Assembly: GCA_025201375.1 (NCBI GenBank)
Contig: JAIWZP010000012.1
Location: 372,001-436,000 of the forward strand
Direction of reading: 5' to 3'
DNA: 64,000 nucleotides
Source: Gongronella butleri
Lineage: Eukaryota; Mucoromycota; Mucoromycetes; Mucorales; Cunninghamellaceae
Each line of letters begins with the position of its first letter. Positions within the stretch are counted from its first letter, which is position 1. The notes beneath the pieces are model-generated. The model saw only the letters and a list, made by a program, of their open reading frames with translations, was not told the DNA's origin and did no database searches. Position numbers and translations under genes: made by a program. Below, piece after piece: positions 42,052 through 54,655 of this stretch.

Positions 42052-45000
42052 ATGGGAGCCTCCCGCACTGTCGCATATGGGCTTGCCTTTTTGTTTGCTA
42101 TTTATTGTATCCAATGGTTTTCGAGGCCTCCGACGGTGACTTTGCTCGCCAACAGTCGGGTAAGACGCTATTCTTTACACATACTTTGCGCCTTTCTCAG
42201 TCGACCTTCTTTGCCCGCCCTGCCCACCCCTCCTTTTTTTTTCTTTACACATAGACCTGCAGCAATATCGACCAGCAGCCCAACCAGTGTGGCTATGTGC
42301 GAGACAATTGCAAGGGACTCGTTGCGCTGTACCTGGAATTTTACTATTGCACGCCTGTATGGCGGCCGGCGTTGCTGACAGCATTGGTAAAGCCGCAAGC
42401 GCATAAACGGAGTCCACTTGGCTTGATTCTGATTCTGTCATGCATTCTAGATTTCTGGCCTGCTCCTGCTCTTTGGCGCGATCAGCGTCGTTGCATCCGA
42501 TTTCTTCTGTAAACCCTTTTGCCTGGCGCCTCTTTTTTTTTTTTACGCACTTACCCACGCATCCTCTTTTAGGTCCGAATCTCCAGACTATTGCGGCCAA
42601 ACTACAGCTATCAGAGAGCCTTGTAAGTCGTTTTTTTTTTGCGATTTTTTCTTGTATTTATATTCATTCTTCTTTGTTTACCTGTAACCAAGGCAGGCGT
42701 CACGGTCTTGGCGTTCGGCAATGGCAGCCCTGATTTGTTTGGGACGTTCAGGTAAAGAGAAGCGAAGCACAGCGAGCTCGAGAAATTTCCAAAGCCACGT
42801 GTTTATGCCTTTTTTTTTTTTTTTTTGCTTTCTGTGCAGTGCCATGCAGCATGGCTCGGGCTCAATGGCCATTGGTGAGATCATTGGTGCCGCATTCTTC
42901 GTGGTCTCGGTCATTGCAGGCAGCATGGGGATCATTCGGCCGTTCCAGTCCAAGCGCATCACATTTATGCGCGATGCGACCTTTTTGACTGGCGCGATCT
43001 CGTTGCTGTCATGGATTGTGTACCACGGCAAGATTTACTGGTACCACGGCCTTGCTCTCATCGGGTATTACCTTTTTTACGTCATCACTGTCCTGATCAG
43101 CTCCTACGACTGGCCATTTGCGCAAAAAACACCCACTGACCAAGCGCTCTATTCGTCCGTGCCCGTCATGGACGAAACAACCAAGCTGCTAGGAGCACAA
43201 GGTAGGAATGCATCCTCAGTGCAGGAAATGGGACGCAATTAACGCGTATATTTTTTTCTTTTCTTTGTCTTTTTTTTTTTTCCTCAGGGAAGCCTGGGAT
43301 GCGTCCGCCTCGGCTGGACATTCCTGTGCAAGGCTTCTCAGCTACTGGATTTGAGTATGAGCCACATCTTGGACATATTATCAGGCCAACGTCTCCATTG
43401 TCGTCGCGCCCGTCGTTGCACATTGAGACTAGTATACCATATAGCCGGCGTCCATCTATCAATTTGCCGCGCACCACAAGCACCAATGGCTCCATCAACA
43501 CGCTGCGGCCCTATCGGCGCGCCATGACGCCTCGTGTAGGCATTCGCACATCGTTGTTTAGCGCCATTGAGGTAAAAAACGAGAAAAAGAAGGGATAAAA
43601 TGGTGCTCACGCATCTTTTTTTTTCTTTTCTCAAAAGTTGCAAAGCCAAGTGAGCGCGATTCGGCGTGCCAACAGCTCGCAGCAAATGCAGACGCCAGTG
43701 ATGGCGTCGGCCATTCAGGTTTCTCCGAGTGAGCAGCAGCATCGGCGGCGCCAAGTGTCGATGCCGCAAGATATTTGGCACCGGCACCACGGGCTTGCGA
43801 CGGGGACGATGCCACCCGATGGTGGACGTGTGCGTGCTGTGACGGTGACGGATCATTTGCGGCCTACAGCGCCGGCATCAAGTGGTGATGCGATGCGTGC
43901 GACGACGCCAGATAGCAATCACAGTAGCACGGGGATCGCCGAGGATTATTTTGCTTACCTTTCGACGCACCAACCACAAGCAATGCTTGTGCCTCAGCCG
44001 CCTCCTCCGCTGCCTATACCCATTATTGATATTCAGCGTGAGCCCGAGATGCCCATTCCTGAGATTCGCCTTGCACCGCCCTTGCTCGAGCAATATCACA
44101 CGCCGCAAACTAGTGCACTCACCCCAAACCCGCAAGGGTCCACTTCTCTGCACGTCATGACCCCAAGTCCAAGCATCGCCAGCTCCACAGATTATGATTG
44201 CTTTGTGTCGGCGCGTCAGAGCCCAGAATTGAACCCTGTTCACATCGTGTCTGCATCAAACGCGTCAGATGCGGGAACACCGCGTCCAACCGCATTATCG
44301 CACCCGCAACAAATGCCGTGTATGCCTTGTTTGGACGATTCATCTTTCCATGACATAACACAACAACAGGATCTAAAGCCGCCTTTGCTTCTGACAGACA
44401 TAGTGGACGAATTGGCTCCACCAGTGTCGCTGCCGTCGCCATGGCGCTTCTATTTACAACAATTCGCTCAGGTTATGTTCCCGACATTGCAAGAATGGGC
44501 CGACAAATCGTGGTTTTCGCGTTTCAGCTCGGTCGTGGCCACACCGCTCGTCCTTGTTTTTATAATCACGCTGCCTGTTGCCGAGGCAGAAGACACGAAA
44601 ATTGATGATGTCAAGGTGATGGTGGGCGATAACGATGGCATGGTCGGCGAGGATGATGATGACGACGACGAGGCCATGATGTCCAGCCATCCACCACCCT
44701 CGGCGTTCACCACAAACACAAAATATCTCTCTTTTTCCAGCGTCCAGGGCCAATTGCTTCCTCCTCTCGAGCCCCCCATCATGACCACACACAAATCCTC
44801 CTCGTTCCTGACCGTCCCGCGTTCGGACAGCGACGCGCATCTGAATCACTCCGCGCACACGTTCCCAAACACCTCGCCATCCATCCCAATGGCCACTTCC
44901 GCGACAAATGTTCAAGTTGTGGAGGAAGACCTCCGACAGGGCTGGTGCAAATGGTTACTCGCATTGCAATGCTTTGGCACCACCTTCTTTTTGTGCAGTG

Positions 45001-45965
45001 TCGCCATACGTAAGGCCCCCATCTCCCGCCATTTAAGGACAAATTGGCTCATTTTTCCCTTTTTCTCTTTCTTTTGCAAATCAGTGAATGGCTGGCTACA
45101 ACTGGCACACCTTGGTGTATGCGCGATTGTAGGTGCTATTCTATGCGGTCTTGTCCTACGTTACACGCATGCCGACGAACCTCCTTCATGGTTTTGGCTG
45201 CTTTCCTTCGGCGGCTTTGTTGTCTCGCTCAATTGGATCTTTTTGCTGGCCGACGCGATGGTCGGCATGCTCCAGGCACTTGGCAAGATCTTTGTCATTA
45301 GCGAGGCAATCATGGGCCTCACTGTCTTTGCTTTTGTAAACCAAAAAAAAAGGAAAAAAAGGAAAAAAAAAAAAGCCCTCCAAAACTCTAAAAATCAAGG
45401 AACAAATTGGTTGCTGACATGGATGACACTTTCTAGGGCAACAGTGTGGGTGATCTTGTTTCCAACACGGCAATTGCCAAGGTTTGTGACACGCGTACAA
45501 AGTGCATGGGAATGGCAATAGCAAAGATGACTCACTTTTTTCTCCCCCACGCGTCAATTGTAGATGGGCTTCCCAACAATGGCGATCTCGGCCTGCTACG
45601 CAGGCCCACTGCTCAGTAATGTCGCACTGACGCGTCGCGCGCTTGCTTTTCTTTTTTTTTTCAAGACATTGCTCACGTTTATTCATTGTTTTTTTTTTTT
45701 TTTGTTAGACATGGTGCTCGGTGTGGGTGTGTCGTCGACTTTTCAAATTTGGAAAGCGCACGGCCAGCCGTACCCGCTTGTCATTCCGCCGACTATCCTA
45801 ATATCGGCCGGTGGGCTCATTGTGGTGCTTTTGAGCACGCTGTTCGTGGTCAATATGAACGGGTTCCACGTCACCAAGCAGCTTGGCTATTGGACAATCT
45901 CTGTGTATACCTTCTGCTGCGTGGTCAATCTAATTTTAGAATTTGGCAACTTGTACAAAAAGTAA
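42052..45965 (+). CDS. Cation/Ca2+ exchanger (NCLX/ECM27-type, SLC8/24 superfamily)
   Basis: A membrane antiporter exchanging Ca2+ for Na+, K+ or H+. Twelve exons: 42052-42159, 42255-42386, 42451-42508, 42573-42622, 42693-42751, 42840-43201, 43288-43571, 43638-45009, 45085-45335, 45437-45481, 45564-45615, 45709-45965; 1009 residues. An N-terminal signal anchor (about 5-22) and a Cys-rich luminal segment precede the first helix set. The alpha-1 repeat carries ASDFFCPNL and AGVTVLAFGNGSPD (117-130); the alpha-2 repeat carries GNSVGDLVSNT (893-903). The family then gives helices to the end. Between them, residues about 290-700 form a very long polar, Ser/Pro-rich loop with an acidic DEDDDDDE patch. 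Closest by motif to NCLX (SLC8B1) and yeast Ecm27. The micro-size exon 10 (45 nt) encodes the catalytic GNSVGD alone. Confidence 0.92.
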
Positions 45966-46235
45966 ATAGGGCGTGACCGAGCCACTGCGGCAGCGCGCTC
46001 GCGCGCGATATTTTTTTTTTTTTTTTTTTTACGAGGATTTAATGTGGATGCAGAGGAGAATGAAAGATAAAAAAACAATGGAGAAGCGCAGAAAGAATCT
46101 AAAGAAAGCCATGGGCACAAGACACACAGCCGAGGTGAGTGAGAGAGAAAGAGAGAAAGCTCCTCTTTTTATCATCAAGCAAGTGAATCACGCTAAACAA
46201 AGGGGCGCAAGGGGGGGGGGTAATGATGATGATGT
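45966..46235. other. Short intergenic region with converging 3' ends
   Basis: 270 bp between the exchanger and PRPP synthetase stops. T19 (46011-46030) and G10 (46211-46220) runs; nothing coding. Confidence 0.5.
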
Positions 46236-46822
46236 CTATTCAGGGACATGAGAGAAGAGATATGAAACAGATTCACCGTTGTGGGTTCTAAGAAAAAAAA
46301 AAGGAAAAATGAATGAGAAATGCGGCGGGACACGCTTTTTCCTTCTTTTTTTTTTATCGTACCTTCGGATGGCTTCGGCGAGGGTGGGGGAGATATCAAT
46401 GACATCGAGCTTGGGGCACATGGCCATCTTGTCTTGGTGGGGAATGGTGTTGGAAACGACGAGCTTTTCAATGACAGACTCGTTGATGACCTTGATAGCC
46501 TTGCCAGAGAGGATGCCGTGAGCGACAATGGCATACACCTTCTCGGCACCGTTCTCGACGAGCGTCTTGGCAGCGAGACCGAGGGTGCCGCAAGTGTCGG
46601 CCATGTCATCGACCAAGATGGCAATCTTGCCGCGCACGTCACCAACAAGCACCATGCGCGACACTTCATTGGCTTTCTTGCGCTCCTTGTGGATCAGCGC
46701 AAAGTCCAAGTTGAGACGATCGGCAATGGCCGTGGCACTGGGTAAGAAAGAAAAAAAAATGGTGAGTTTCTTTTCAATTTGACCCCCCATTTTGCGCTTT
46801 TTTTCTTTTTTTCTCTTCTTTT

Positions 46823-46857
<35 letters not shown>

Positions 46858-47398
46858 CTTACCGCTTGGCACCGCCAGCGTCGGGCGAAACAATGATGGC
46901 GTTGGTCCAATTGTCGATTTGGGTGCGGATGTACTTGATCATGGGGGGCTCGCAATAGAGATTGTCGACGGGGATGTTGAAGAAGCCCTGGATTTGCGAT
47001 GCATGAAGATCCATAGTGATCACATGGTCGGCACCAGCGACGGTGATCATGTTGGCCGTGAGCTTGGCCGTGATAGGAGCGCGGCTCTTATCCTTCTTGT
47101 CCTGACGAGCATATGGGAAGCAGGGGATGACCGCCGTGATGCGACGAGCCGACGCCGTCTTGCACGCATTGATCATGATCAGCAATTCCATCAGATTGTC
47201 GTTGATCTCGCCACAGCCAGATTGGATAATGAACACATCCTCGTCACGCACCGACTCGCCAATCGTCACACTGGTCTCTTGATTCGAGTACTTGGTCACC
47301 ACCGCCTTGGCAATATCAATGCCAATACGATTCGCGACCAAACGAGCGAGCTCAGGGTGCGAATTGCCAGTAAAGATCTTGATAGAGTTGTCCGACAT
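46236..47398 (-). CDS. PRS: Ribose-phosphate pyrophosphokinase (PRPP synthetase)
   Basis: Makes 5-phosphoribosyl-1-pyrophosphate from ribose-5-phosphate and ATP for purine, pyrimidine, histidine, tryptophan and NAD synthesis. Three exons (47398-46863, 46737-46363, 46287-46236) give 320 residues, the class I length. It begins [18 protein letters not shown]. The catalytic flap and ATP site are [20 protein letters not shown] and [10 protein letters not shown]. The PRPP-binding loop [12 protein letters not shown] and the regulatory flexible loop are intact. The terminus [16 protein letters not shown] is nearly identical to the human enzyme's. One of the yeast-type multigene PRS set; which paralogue cannot be said. 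Intron 1 holds a (GT)14 microsatellite. Confidence 0.96.
46828..46855. repeat. (GT)14 microsatellite in PRS intron 1
   Basis: Fourteen perfect GT units on the plus strand, (CA)14 in the transcript, beginning 7 nt after the donor GTAAGAA. It is bounded on the other side by a T/C-rich run. Confidence 0.95.
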
Positions 47399-49870
47399 GT
47401 TGTAAAAAACACAAAAAAAAAGCTGGTCAAGCACTAAACAAGAAGAAAGAAAAAAGGGAAATCAAGAAAAAAAAAAAGGCAAAAAAAAATTTTATGGCCA
47501 GCAAGCATGCGGGGCAATCGGGCTTTTGCCGCACATGACAAGGGGCCCTATATTTTTTCTGTGATGATCTCTCCACGCACAATGCCCAAATTGGCCCCCG
47601 CCGGTTCGGAGCAGCTGCACTCGTTTGCCTGTGTTGCCTACTTGAGGCATCAAAGGACAAAAAGCCTCCCTTTCACGCGCCACCATGACGCATGCGCAAG
47701 CCTCCTTGGCCAGATGCACAACAAATTCATACAGCAACTTGTTTGACGCTTGTTTTCAATAATTTTTGTTTTTTTACGCGCAAGAAATGGGATCAGCACG
47801 ACCGATCACGTGTCGGAAGCGCAAGGGAAACATTGTTTTTCTGCTCTGTCTCCAATCATCACTACGCCCGGATTGACACGTTTCAATCATCACTTACCCT
47901 GAATTTATGTTCTGCTCGGTGTCTGCTCTTCATTACTGCCGAATTTGGAGGCTCATAAAATGCCAATGGTCACAAGAATCTGCCCGAGGACTGCTGTGGA
48001 GCAAGACAATAATGAGCAAAATGCCAAAACGTTTCATTTGCTCGGTGAGGAGGCGCGCTAGAGTTGAAACTTGGCATTTTCTCGAATCGATACACTGATT
48101 GCTTGAAGTGCGTGCTAGGCACGATCGACAAACGACCTGCGGTGGACCGTGTGAGAACGTCAAACTTTACTTTTATAAGGCATTTTTCTATAAATCTGTC
48201 CAACACAACGCGATTCACACGTTCTGTTGCATTTCCCAAGGATAATCAGTCTATAGGCACAGCGTAGTCAGGAAACGTTGGAGCAGCAGGCTAGAAAACT
48301 AGTGAGACGCGACGTGCAGTTTTGACAAAGCACAGAGGACACGCATTGCGCAAATCAATTTTTTTTTCTAGTGGCGAACGTCCAAATCCAAAATTGAAAA
48401 TCAGGTCGCCAAAGTTGCGCCAAACTCTCCAACAAGACAAAGGGCATGGAGAAACAATGAAAAATGGCAAAACGAGTGGGATCAACTTACTGGTTGACGA
48501 GCAATCCGTGGTTCTAGGTTTAATTACAAAGGGGAATTGCACAACAAGAACGCGTTCATAGAGCGGCACCGACGCGTCCAAGAGCAAGAGACGCGCCGGG
48601 TGCGTATATTTGATTAGGGACAGGCGCAAGTCGATCGACGTGGGGCGCGATTTTTCGCGCGTCGATGATGTCTATGATTTTGAAACCGTGTCAAAAATGC
48701 CAAAAAAGATATTTTTTTTTCATTGATCATCGACGTCCACGTATGCAGCGAGCCATGCCCTTTCTGATGGTATACATTTCTCGGAGACACAGGCAATTGT
48801 CGTCGAGATGTCTTTGAGTCGAAAATAAGACCTCAAATGCATTTTACGTCGAAACTGGCCAATGGACCCCTAGTTTTTATTTAGTTTTCATCCGTAAATG
48901 AGGGTCGCCTACCATGGGATTGGATGTCATAGCGATCCGAAGACCTCTCGATTTCAGGTCCTTGACTCTACCCCTTGGAAAATTCTCCATTTTGAAAATC
49001 GTCATTGCTCGGCATCGAATGATCGTAGTAATGCAAGTGTGAGTCTATTTGGACGGGAACGTGTAGGATCGTCGGGCCAAAGCACGGAATCTCTGTGTAA
49101 GCTGTAATCCATTGACATGCAAGCAAATTTCTCTAAAAAATTCAAATTGACACTCTTTTTTTGATCGAAAACTGACCTGATCGGCATCTTTAATGGCATT
49201 ACACGTGACTAACAGAAGCAAAAAACATTTGCAATGAATTTCATTATACTTAAGAGTCAAATCAATGGGTAAATTGGCGCCAAAGTGCTAAATCACACCA
49301 ATTTAAGATTGCTGGCGTTGCACTGATGCACCACCTGACAAGTTTGATTCAATTGTTCCTCTTGGAGTACATTGAGAATATTTGTGCATATTTTAGGGTC
49401 TCAAAGTCCGCCCTTTGAAAAGATATGATAGAAAAAAATCGAATTTCGAGGGTGTGCCGGCTGATTGCCAAGAATGGACCAATGTGGCCGAGGATTGCAC
49501 TGTCCAAGTGGTGCGCGCGAGGCTAAAAGAGCGTAACATTAAAATGAACATGGCACCCCATAGATCAGACATCTCTGTTGTACTTTTGACTGCACACAGC
49601 ATTTGCTCAGAAATTGACCTGTTTTGAAATCGCGATGGATATGTGGGCCAACACGTTGAAATTGGGCCACTTCTGATTGCACTTCTTGCGTCGTGTCAAT
49701 GGACACTTATAATCTCTGCCACTTAAAAGCGTGAAAATATAGTAAAAACACAACGGAGACTTTATTGGTAGGCTGCAAGGCCAACTATATACAAGGATAA
49801 ATTATTGTAGAGGGGGGAGAAGGTATACGATTGCCAGCGTCATTAGCTAGACCAGACAGGTGATGCATTT
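47399..49870. other. Gene-poor region with dispersed repeat copy 1
   Basis: About 2.5 kb between PRS (leftward) and the small mitochondrial-type gene (leftward). Copy 1 of a dispersed repeat covers about 48335-49015. The open frames are short, unrecognised and not conserved in copy 2. No gene is supported. Confidence 0.6.
48335..49015 (+). repeat. Dispersed repeat, copy 1 (unclassified)
   Basis: Matches about 53952-54655 in the same orientation over roughly 680 bp with scattered mismatches and small gaps. Shared words include GCACCGACGCG, GCAAGAGACGCGCC, GATTAGG-ACAG, TTTCTGATGGT and CACCCCTTGGAAAA/CTACCCCTTGGAAAA. No coding capacity is shared, and terminal repeats were not found, so the class is unknown. 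The divergence suggests an old insertion. Confidence 0.75.
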
Positions 49871-50140
49871 TCATTCGTCAAAGACGGCATTGATAGTGGG
49901 GGTGAAAATGGAGTGATCATCAACAGAAGAGTTGGCGACATAGATGCCGGAGGTGGTCAAGGGGGCGACTTGGTGGTGTTCCTCGCTCTTGGAAAACTGA
50001 TAAGCAGGGTGGTCCATGGGATCGTCAATGGAAGTGCGAGCCAAAGAAGCGGTGGACGATTGGGTGAGCGTACGCACAGAGACAGCCATGGGGCGGGTAG
50101 CCATCATCTTGACACGACCAAAAGCAGTAGCAGACAACAT
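49871..50140 (-). CDS. Small mitochondrial-type hypothetical protein
   Basis: Single exon, 89 residues. The N-terminus (MLSATAFGRVKMMATRP, MAVSVRTLTQSSTASLART) is rich in Arg, Ser, Ala and Thr without acids for about 40 residues: a textbook mitochondrial presequence. The rest is polar and acidic with no recognisable domain. I chose this Met because the frame upstream is a poly-Phe translation of the pyrimidine-rich leader. It could be a small respiratory or assembly factor; no assignment is possible. Confidence 0.6.
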   Translation of the reverse strand: MLSATAFGRVKMMATRPMAVSVRTLTQSSTASLARTSIDDPMDHPAYQFSKSEEHHQVAPLTTSGIYVANSSVDDHSIFTPTINAVFDE

Positions 50141-51262
50141 GTTTGTGAAGAGAAAAGTGTGTGGTAAAGAGAGATAAAGTGAATTCAGATGAAAAAAAAA
50201 AAAAAAGAAATGGCACAAAAGACGCGCTCCCTTTTATATGCATCTGACTCGGGTCCAAAAAGGGGCGCCGCCCAACACGTTGAGTGTGAGAAATGTGGGG
50301 TCCACGGAACAAATGCCATCTTTGTGTGCGTGGGGGAAACCGATCAATTGTGTGCCCGCCAAGGCCCTTTTTTTTTTTTTTACCAATGCTTTTTTCGATT
50401 TTCCTTCGCGCCGAGGAACAATCGGGACCCACCATGTGATGATCAAAAGTTGCCGTTGCAGCCCCGCTCTACTGATGACACACCCAAAATCACAAAAAAT
50501 AAGAAAAGAAAGCAATAAAAGTTCGAGTCCTTCAATATTGCCCAACGCCAATTGATCCGAGCTGGCCCACGTTCATGAACCAATGATCTCCCAACAATTG
50601 GGTGAGGATTCATAGGCATCGGCGTTCCTATCCGTTCTTACATTTTTTCTTTTTTATCTTCAAGCGAGGGAAGATGTCCAAAACAGGCGTGCAAACTTTG
50701 TTCTTCCGTGGATTTTTTATTTATTTTGCCAAATGGGGAGCGTGGTGGCACATGACCGGTGTCAATCATAATATGGCACAGCAGGCGGTTGTACTCGGTG
50801 CGTACGGGTCTGCATCTTTGTCAAGTTTTCCCCAAATAGAAGGGAGAAGAGGGTCTCTTGTGGCATTGCAATATCGAATCAAACTAGGCAATGCGGCAAT
50901 GAGTAATAAAGACGGGGTTCCCCAGGCCGCTCATTGGTCTACCTGTCAGAAGCTTCGCTGGTCGCAATGCAATTCATGTTTAGCTGCTCCGTCAGCCTTC
51001 TATTGTAGTCTTCAATCCTCTGCAGCTTCGATTGGCTAATTTGTAATCGTTTATTGGTCACACTCATTGGAATTCGGCAAGCGGTGGGAGAAAAAAAAAA
51101 GGCTGATGTAAAGAAAAAGAAAAGGAAACACAAAAAAAGCAAGTCATCTCCCCCCCCCATGAAAAGGCACTCGGCAATTTCCCACCTTGGTTTTTCATGC
51201 CGAGCCTGGTGCCTCACCCCCGGGATATGCGCAAATTGCACATGAGCGTGTCTAGGATTCGT
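50141..51262. other. Intergenic region, weak open frame only
   Basis: 1.1 kb. One plus-strand frame (50674-51039, 121 residues, MSKTGVQTLFFRG) follows a T-rich leader but shows no domain and overlaps no neighbour; I do not call it. Otherwise T14, A14 and C9 runs. Confidence 0.4.
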
Positions 51263-51562
51263 TTATTTGGCCACCTGGGAAGGCACAATGCCAACAATCA
51301 CGGTGACAATGATCATAATCAAAAGAATCACAATTAGCAGGCACGCACCAAAAACCCAGCGACCCTCGCTGAGGACGGTGGCCCAGCTGTGCACGATGTA
51401 GCCCCATCGCTGGTAGAATGGCCGTCGCATGATGGCTTGCCACTCGTCGTCACCATCATTTCGCAGGCAATAGCGCGGTGGTGGCTGCGCGTCGTCCGCA
51501 TGGCAGTATGCAGGAGGCGGCACCGCAATCTCAACTACGAACTCTTGTTTCTCGCGGTCCAT
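51263..51562 (-). CDS. Tail-anchored small membrane protein with two PPxY motifs
   Basis: Single exon, 99 residues. Two WW-ligand motifs occur near the N-terminus: PPAY (16-19) and PPRY (28-31). A hydrophobic helix (VFGACLLIVILLIMIIVTVIVGIV, split here as residues 70-81 and 82-93) lies six residues from the C-terminus, so topology is tail-anchored with a cytosolic head. Small PPxY membrane proteins in fungi often act as adaptors that bring Rsp5/Nedd4 ubiquitin ligases to a membrane; that role is inference. The first Met is used; the frame is open upstream but has no other Met before a leader-like stretch. Confidence 0.65.
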   Translation of the reverse strand: MDREKQEFVVEIAVPPPAYCHADDAQPPPRYCLRNDGDDEWQAIMRRPFYQRWGYIVHSWATVLSEGRWVFGACLLIVILLIMIIVTVIVGIVPSQVAK

Positions 51563-52276
51563 GGTGCCAACAACAAGAGAAAAAAAAATTCTGGCCAGGA
51601 GTTTTGGCATTTTACACTGTTCCCTTTTATTTGTTTGCAAGCTTGTTTCCATTGACTCCTTTTTGTGTGTATATCGGCATGACGGCTCGCCCTCAAAGGA
51701 ATCAGACGCGCGATTTGTTTCACTCAAGGTACAAACAAGCTTCTGAAAATAAGGAAAAAAAACGCGTCGTCTTTGCGCAATTACCATGATACACGTGCCT
51801 GACCTTCATCAACCACCAAGTTCCATCATTCATGCCAATCAATTGATACACTTTGATACAATTTGATACCCGGGAAAAGGGGAGACGAGGAGAGAAATAA
51901 CGAAACGACGCGGTCTCAAAGAAAATGGGCCTTTTGACGCCGCAACCCAGCCGTGTTGATGGACCCTGTGCGCAGTCGATTTCTTTCTCTGCGCTCTCCC
52001 CACGCTGGCCGACACGATTCAGAGACGCGCACGAGGGTGCTTGTGTAGCGCTCCGTTTTTTTTTTTTACGCTGCCTATCTCATTCTTGTCGATTCTTCTT
52101 TCATTTCCGAGGCATAATAATAAATGTTGTGTAAGATATGAAGCACTATGCAATGATGAAGGTGAATTTAATCAAACAAAGGAGAAAATGGATGATGCAA
52201 AAAGAAAAAAACAAGGAAATGGCAAAAATAAAAACGAAACTCGAGGCTAATAGGATGATGAGGAGAATCAAGAGAT
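51563..52276. other. Intergenic region, no gene seen
   Basis: 714 bp. No coding region, repeat or RNA gene is recognised. It contains a T10 run at 52049-52068 and the 3' flank of HMT1. Confidence 0.5.
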
Positions 52277-53586
<1,310 letters not shown>

Positions 53587-53951
53587 GGTGCAAAAAGAAG
53601 CAGGATCAAAGGTGAATGAGGGAGAAAGAAAAAAGAAAGAATGGGATTGCGCCAGCCACCATGCATACTTTTGCTCCGCTTGCACGCAAAATTGGGAATA
53701 ATTGTCCAGTCCCTTTTTCCTTCCGTACCCATTACCCTTTCCTTTTTAGGATGGTTTTCAAACAGCGCTTCAGTGAGAATTTAGCACGAGTCAGGTCAAT
53801 GCGGGATCAAAAAAAAAAAAAAAAAAAAGAGCACTTGAAATGGTCCATTTTAACAGAATGGCATTTAAAATTGATCAGCCAGTCGCGATGACGACCCAAA
53901 AAAAAAAACAGTGTAGCGTGAATTGGAGGGCTACCAAAAGGCATCAGGGCG

Positions 53952-54655
53952 CGCCACACGCAAATCAAATTTTAGTCGTGGCGAGCGCCCAAAATCAAAA
54001 TTGAAAAAATAGGTCTTCAGATTTCCACCAAACTTCCACGCAAGAGACAACGCAGGGAGAAACCACGGAAAACACCAAAAAAAGAGTGGGGTCGACCTGG
54101 TGGTTGATGAGCAATTCGTGATTTTAGATTAAATTTCAAACGCGAATTGCATAGGAAAAGCGCGCCAATAAAGCCGCACCGACGCGCCCACTAGCAAGAG
54201 ACGCGCCAGGCGCATGGATCTGATTAGGAACAGCTGGTGCGTGCAACTCAGCGTTTGACGCGGTTTTTCACGCGCCAAAGTTACCCCGCAAACTTGTTGT
54301 TCGCATCAACTCTGCCCGGATCTCGTTTTTTGCAGTGATCATCGGCATCCACGTACGCAACAGACTGAGCTCTTTCTGATGGTCTCTGACCCTCTGTTTT
54401 GCAGCTCTATGGCCTATCTTCGTCGACTTTGATTAAAGACAAAAAAAAAGAGGCAAATTGCAATTTACGAGAAAACTAACGGATGAAGCCCCTTTTTTAT
54501 TGCATCTGTATCGGTTATTGGGGTGATTTTCTGTCACTATGTGGTTGAATGGCGTGGCAGTCTGAGGACCTTCCTAAATTTTGTGTTTATTTCAAATCCT
54601 CGACTGCACCCCTTGGAAAACCTGCGATTTTCGAAAATGGCGATTGCTCAAGCAA
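53952..54655 (+). repeat. Dispersed repeat, copy 2 (unclassified)
   Basis: Counterpart of 48335-49015. Copies are about 5.6 kb apart and in direct orientation, on either side of the small mitochondrial-type, PPxY and HMT1 genes. Recombination between them could delete or duplicate those genes, although the many mismatches make it less likely. Confidence 0.75.

Noticed and set aside
46320..47437. Open frames on the plus strand through the PRS gene
   Set aside because: Antisense shadows of PRPP synthetase, whose motifs fix the minus strand.
50674..51039. 121-codon frame MSKTGVQTLFF considered as a gene
   Set aside because: No domain, no splice partner and ordinary length for chance; only a T-rich leader supports it.
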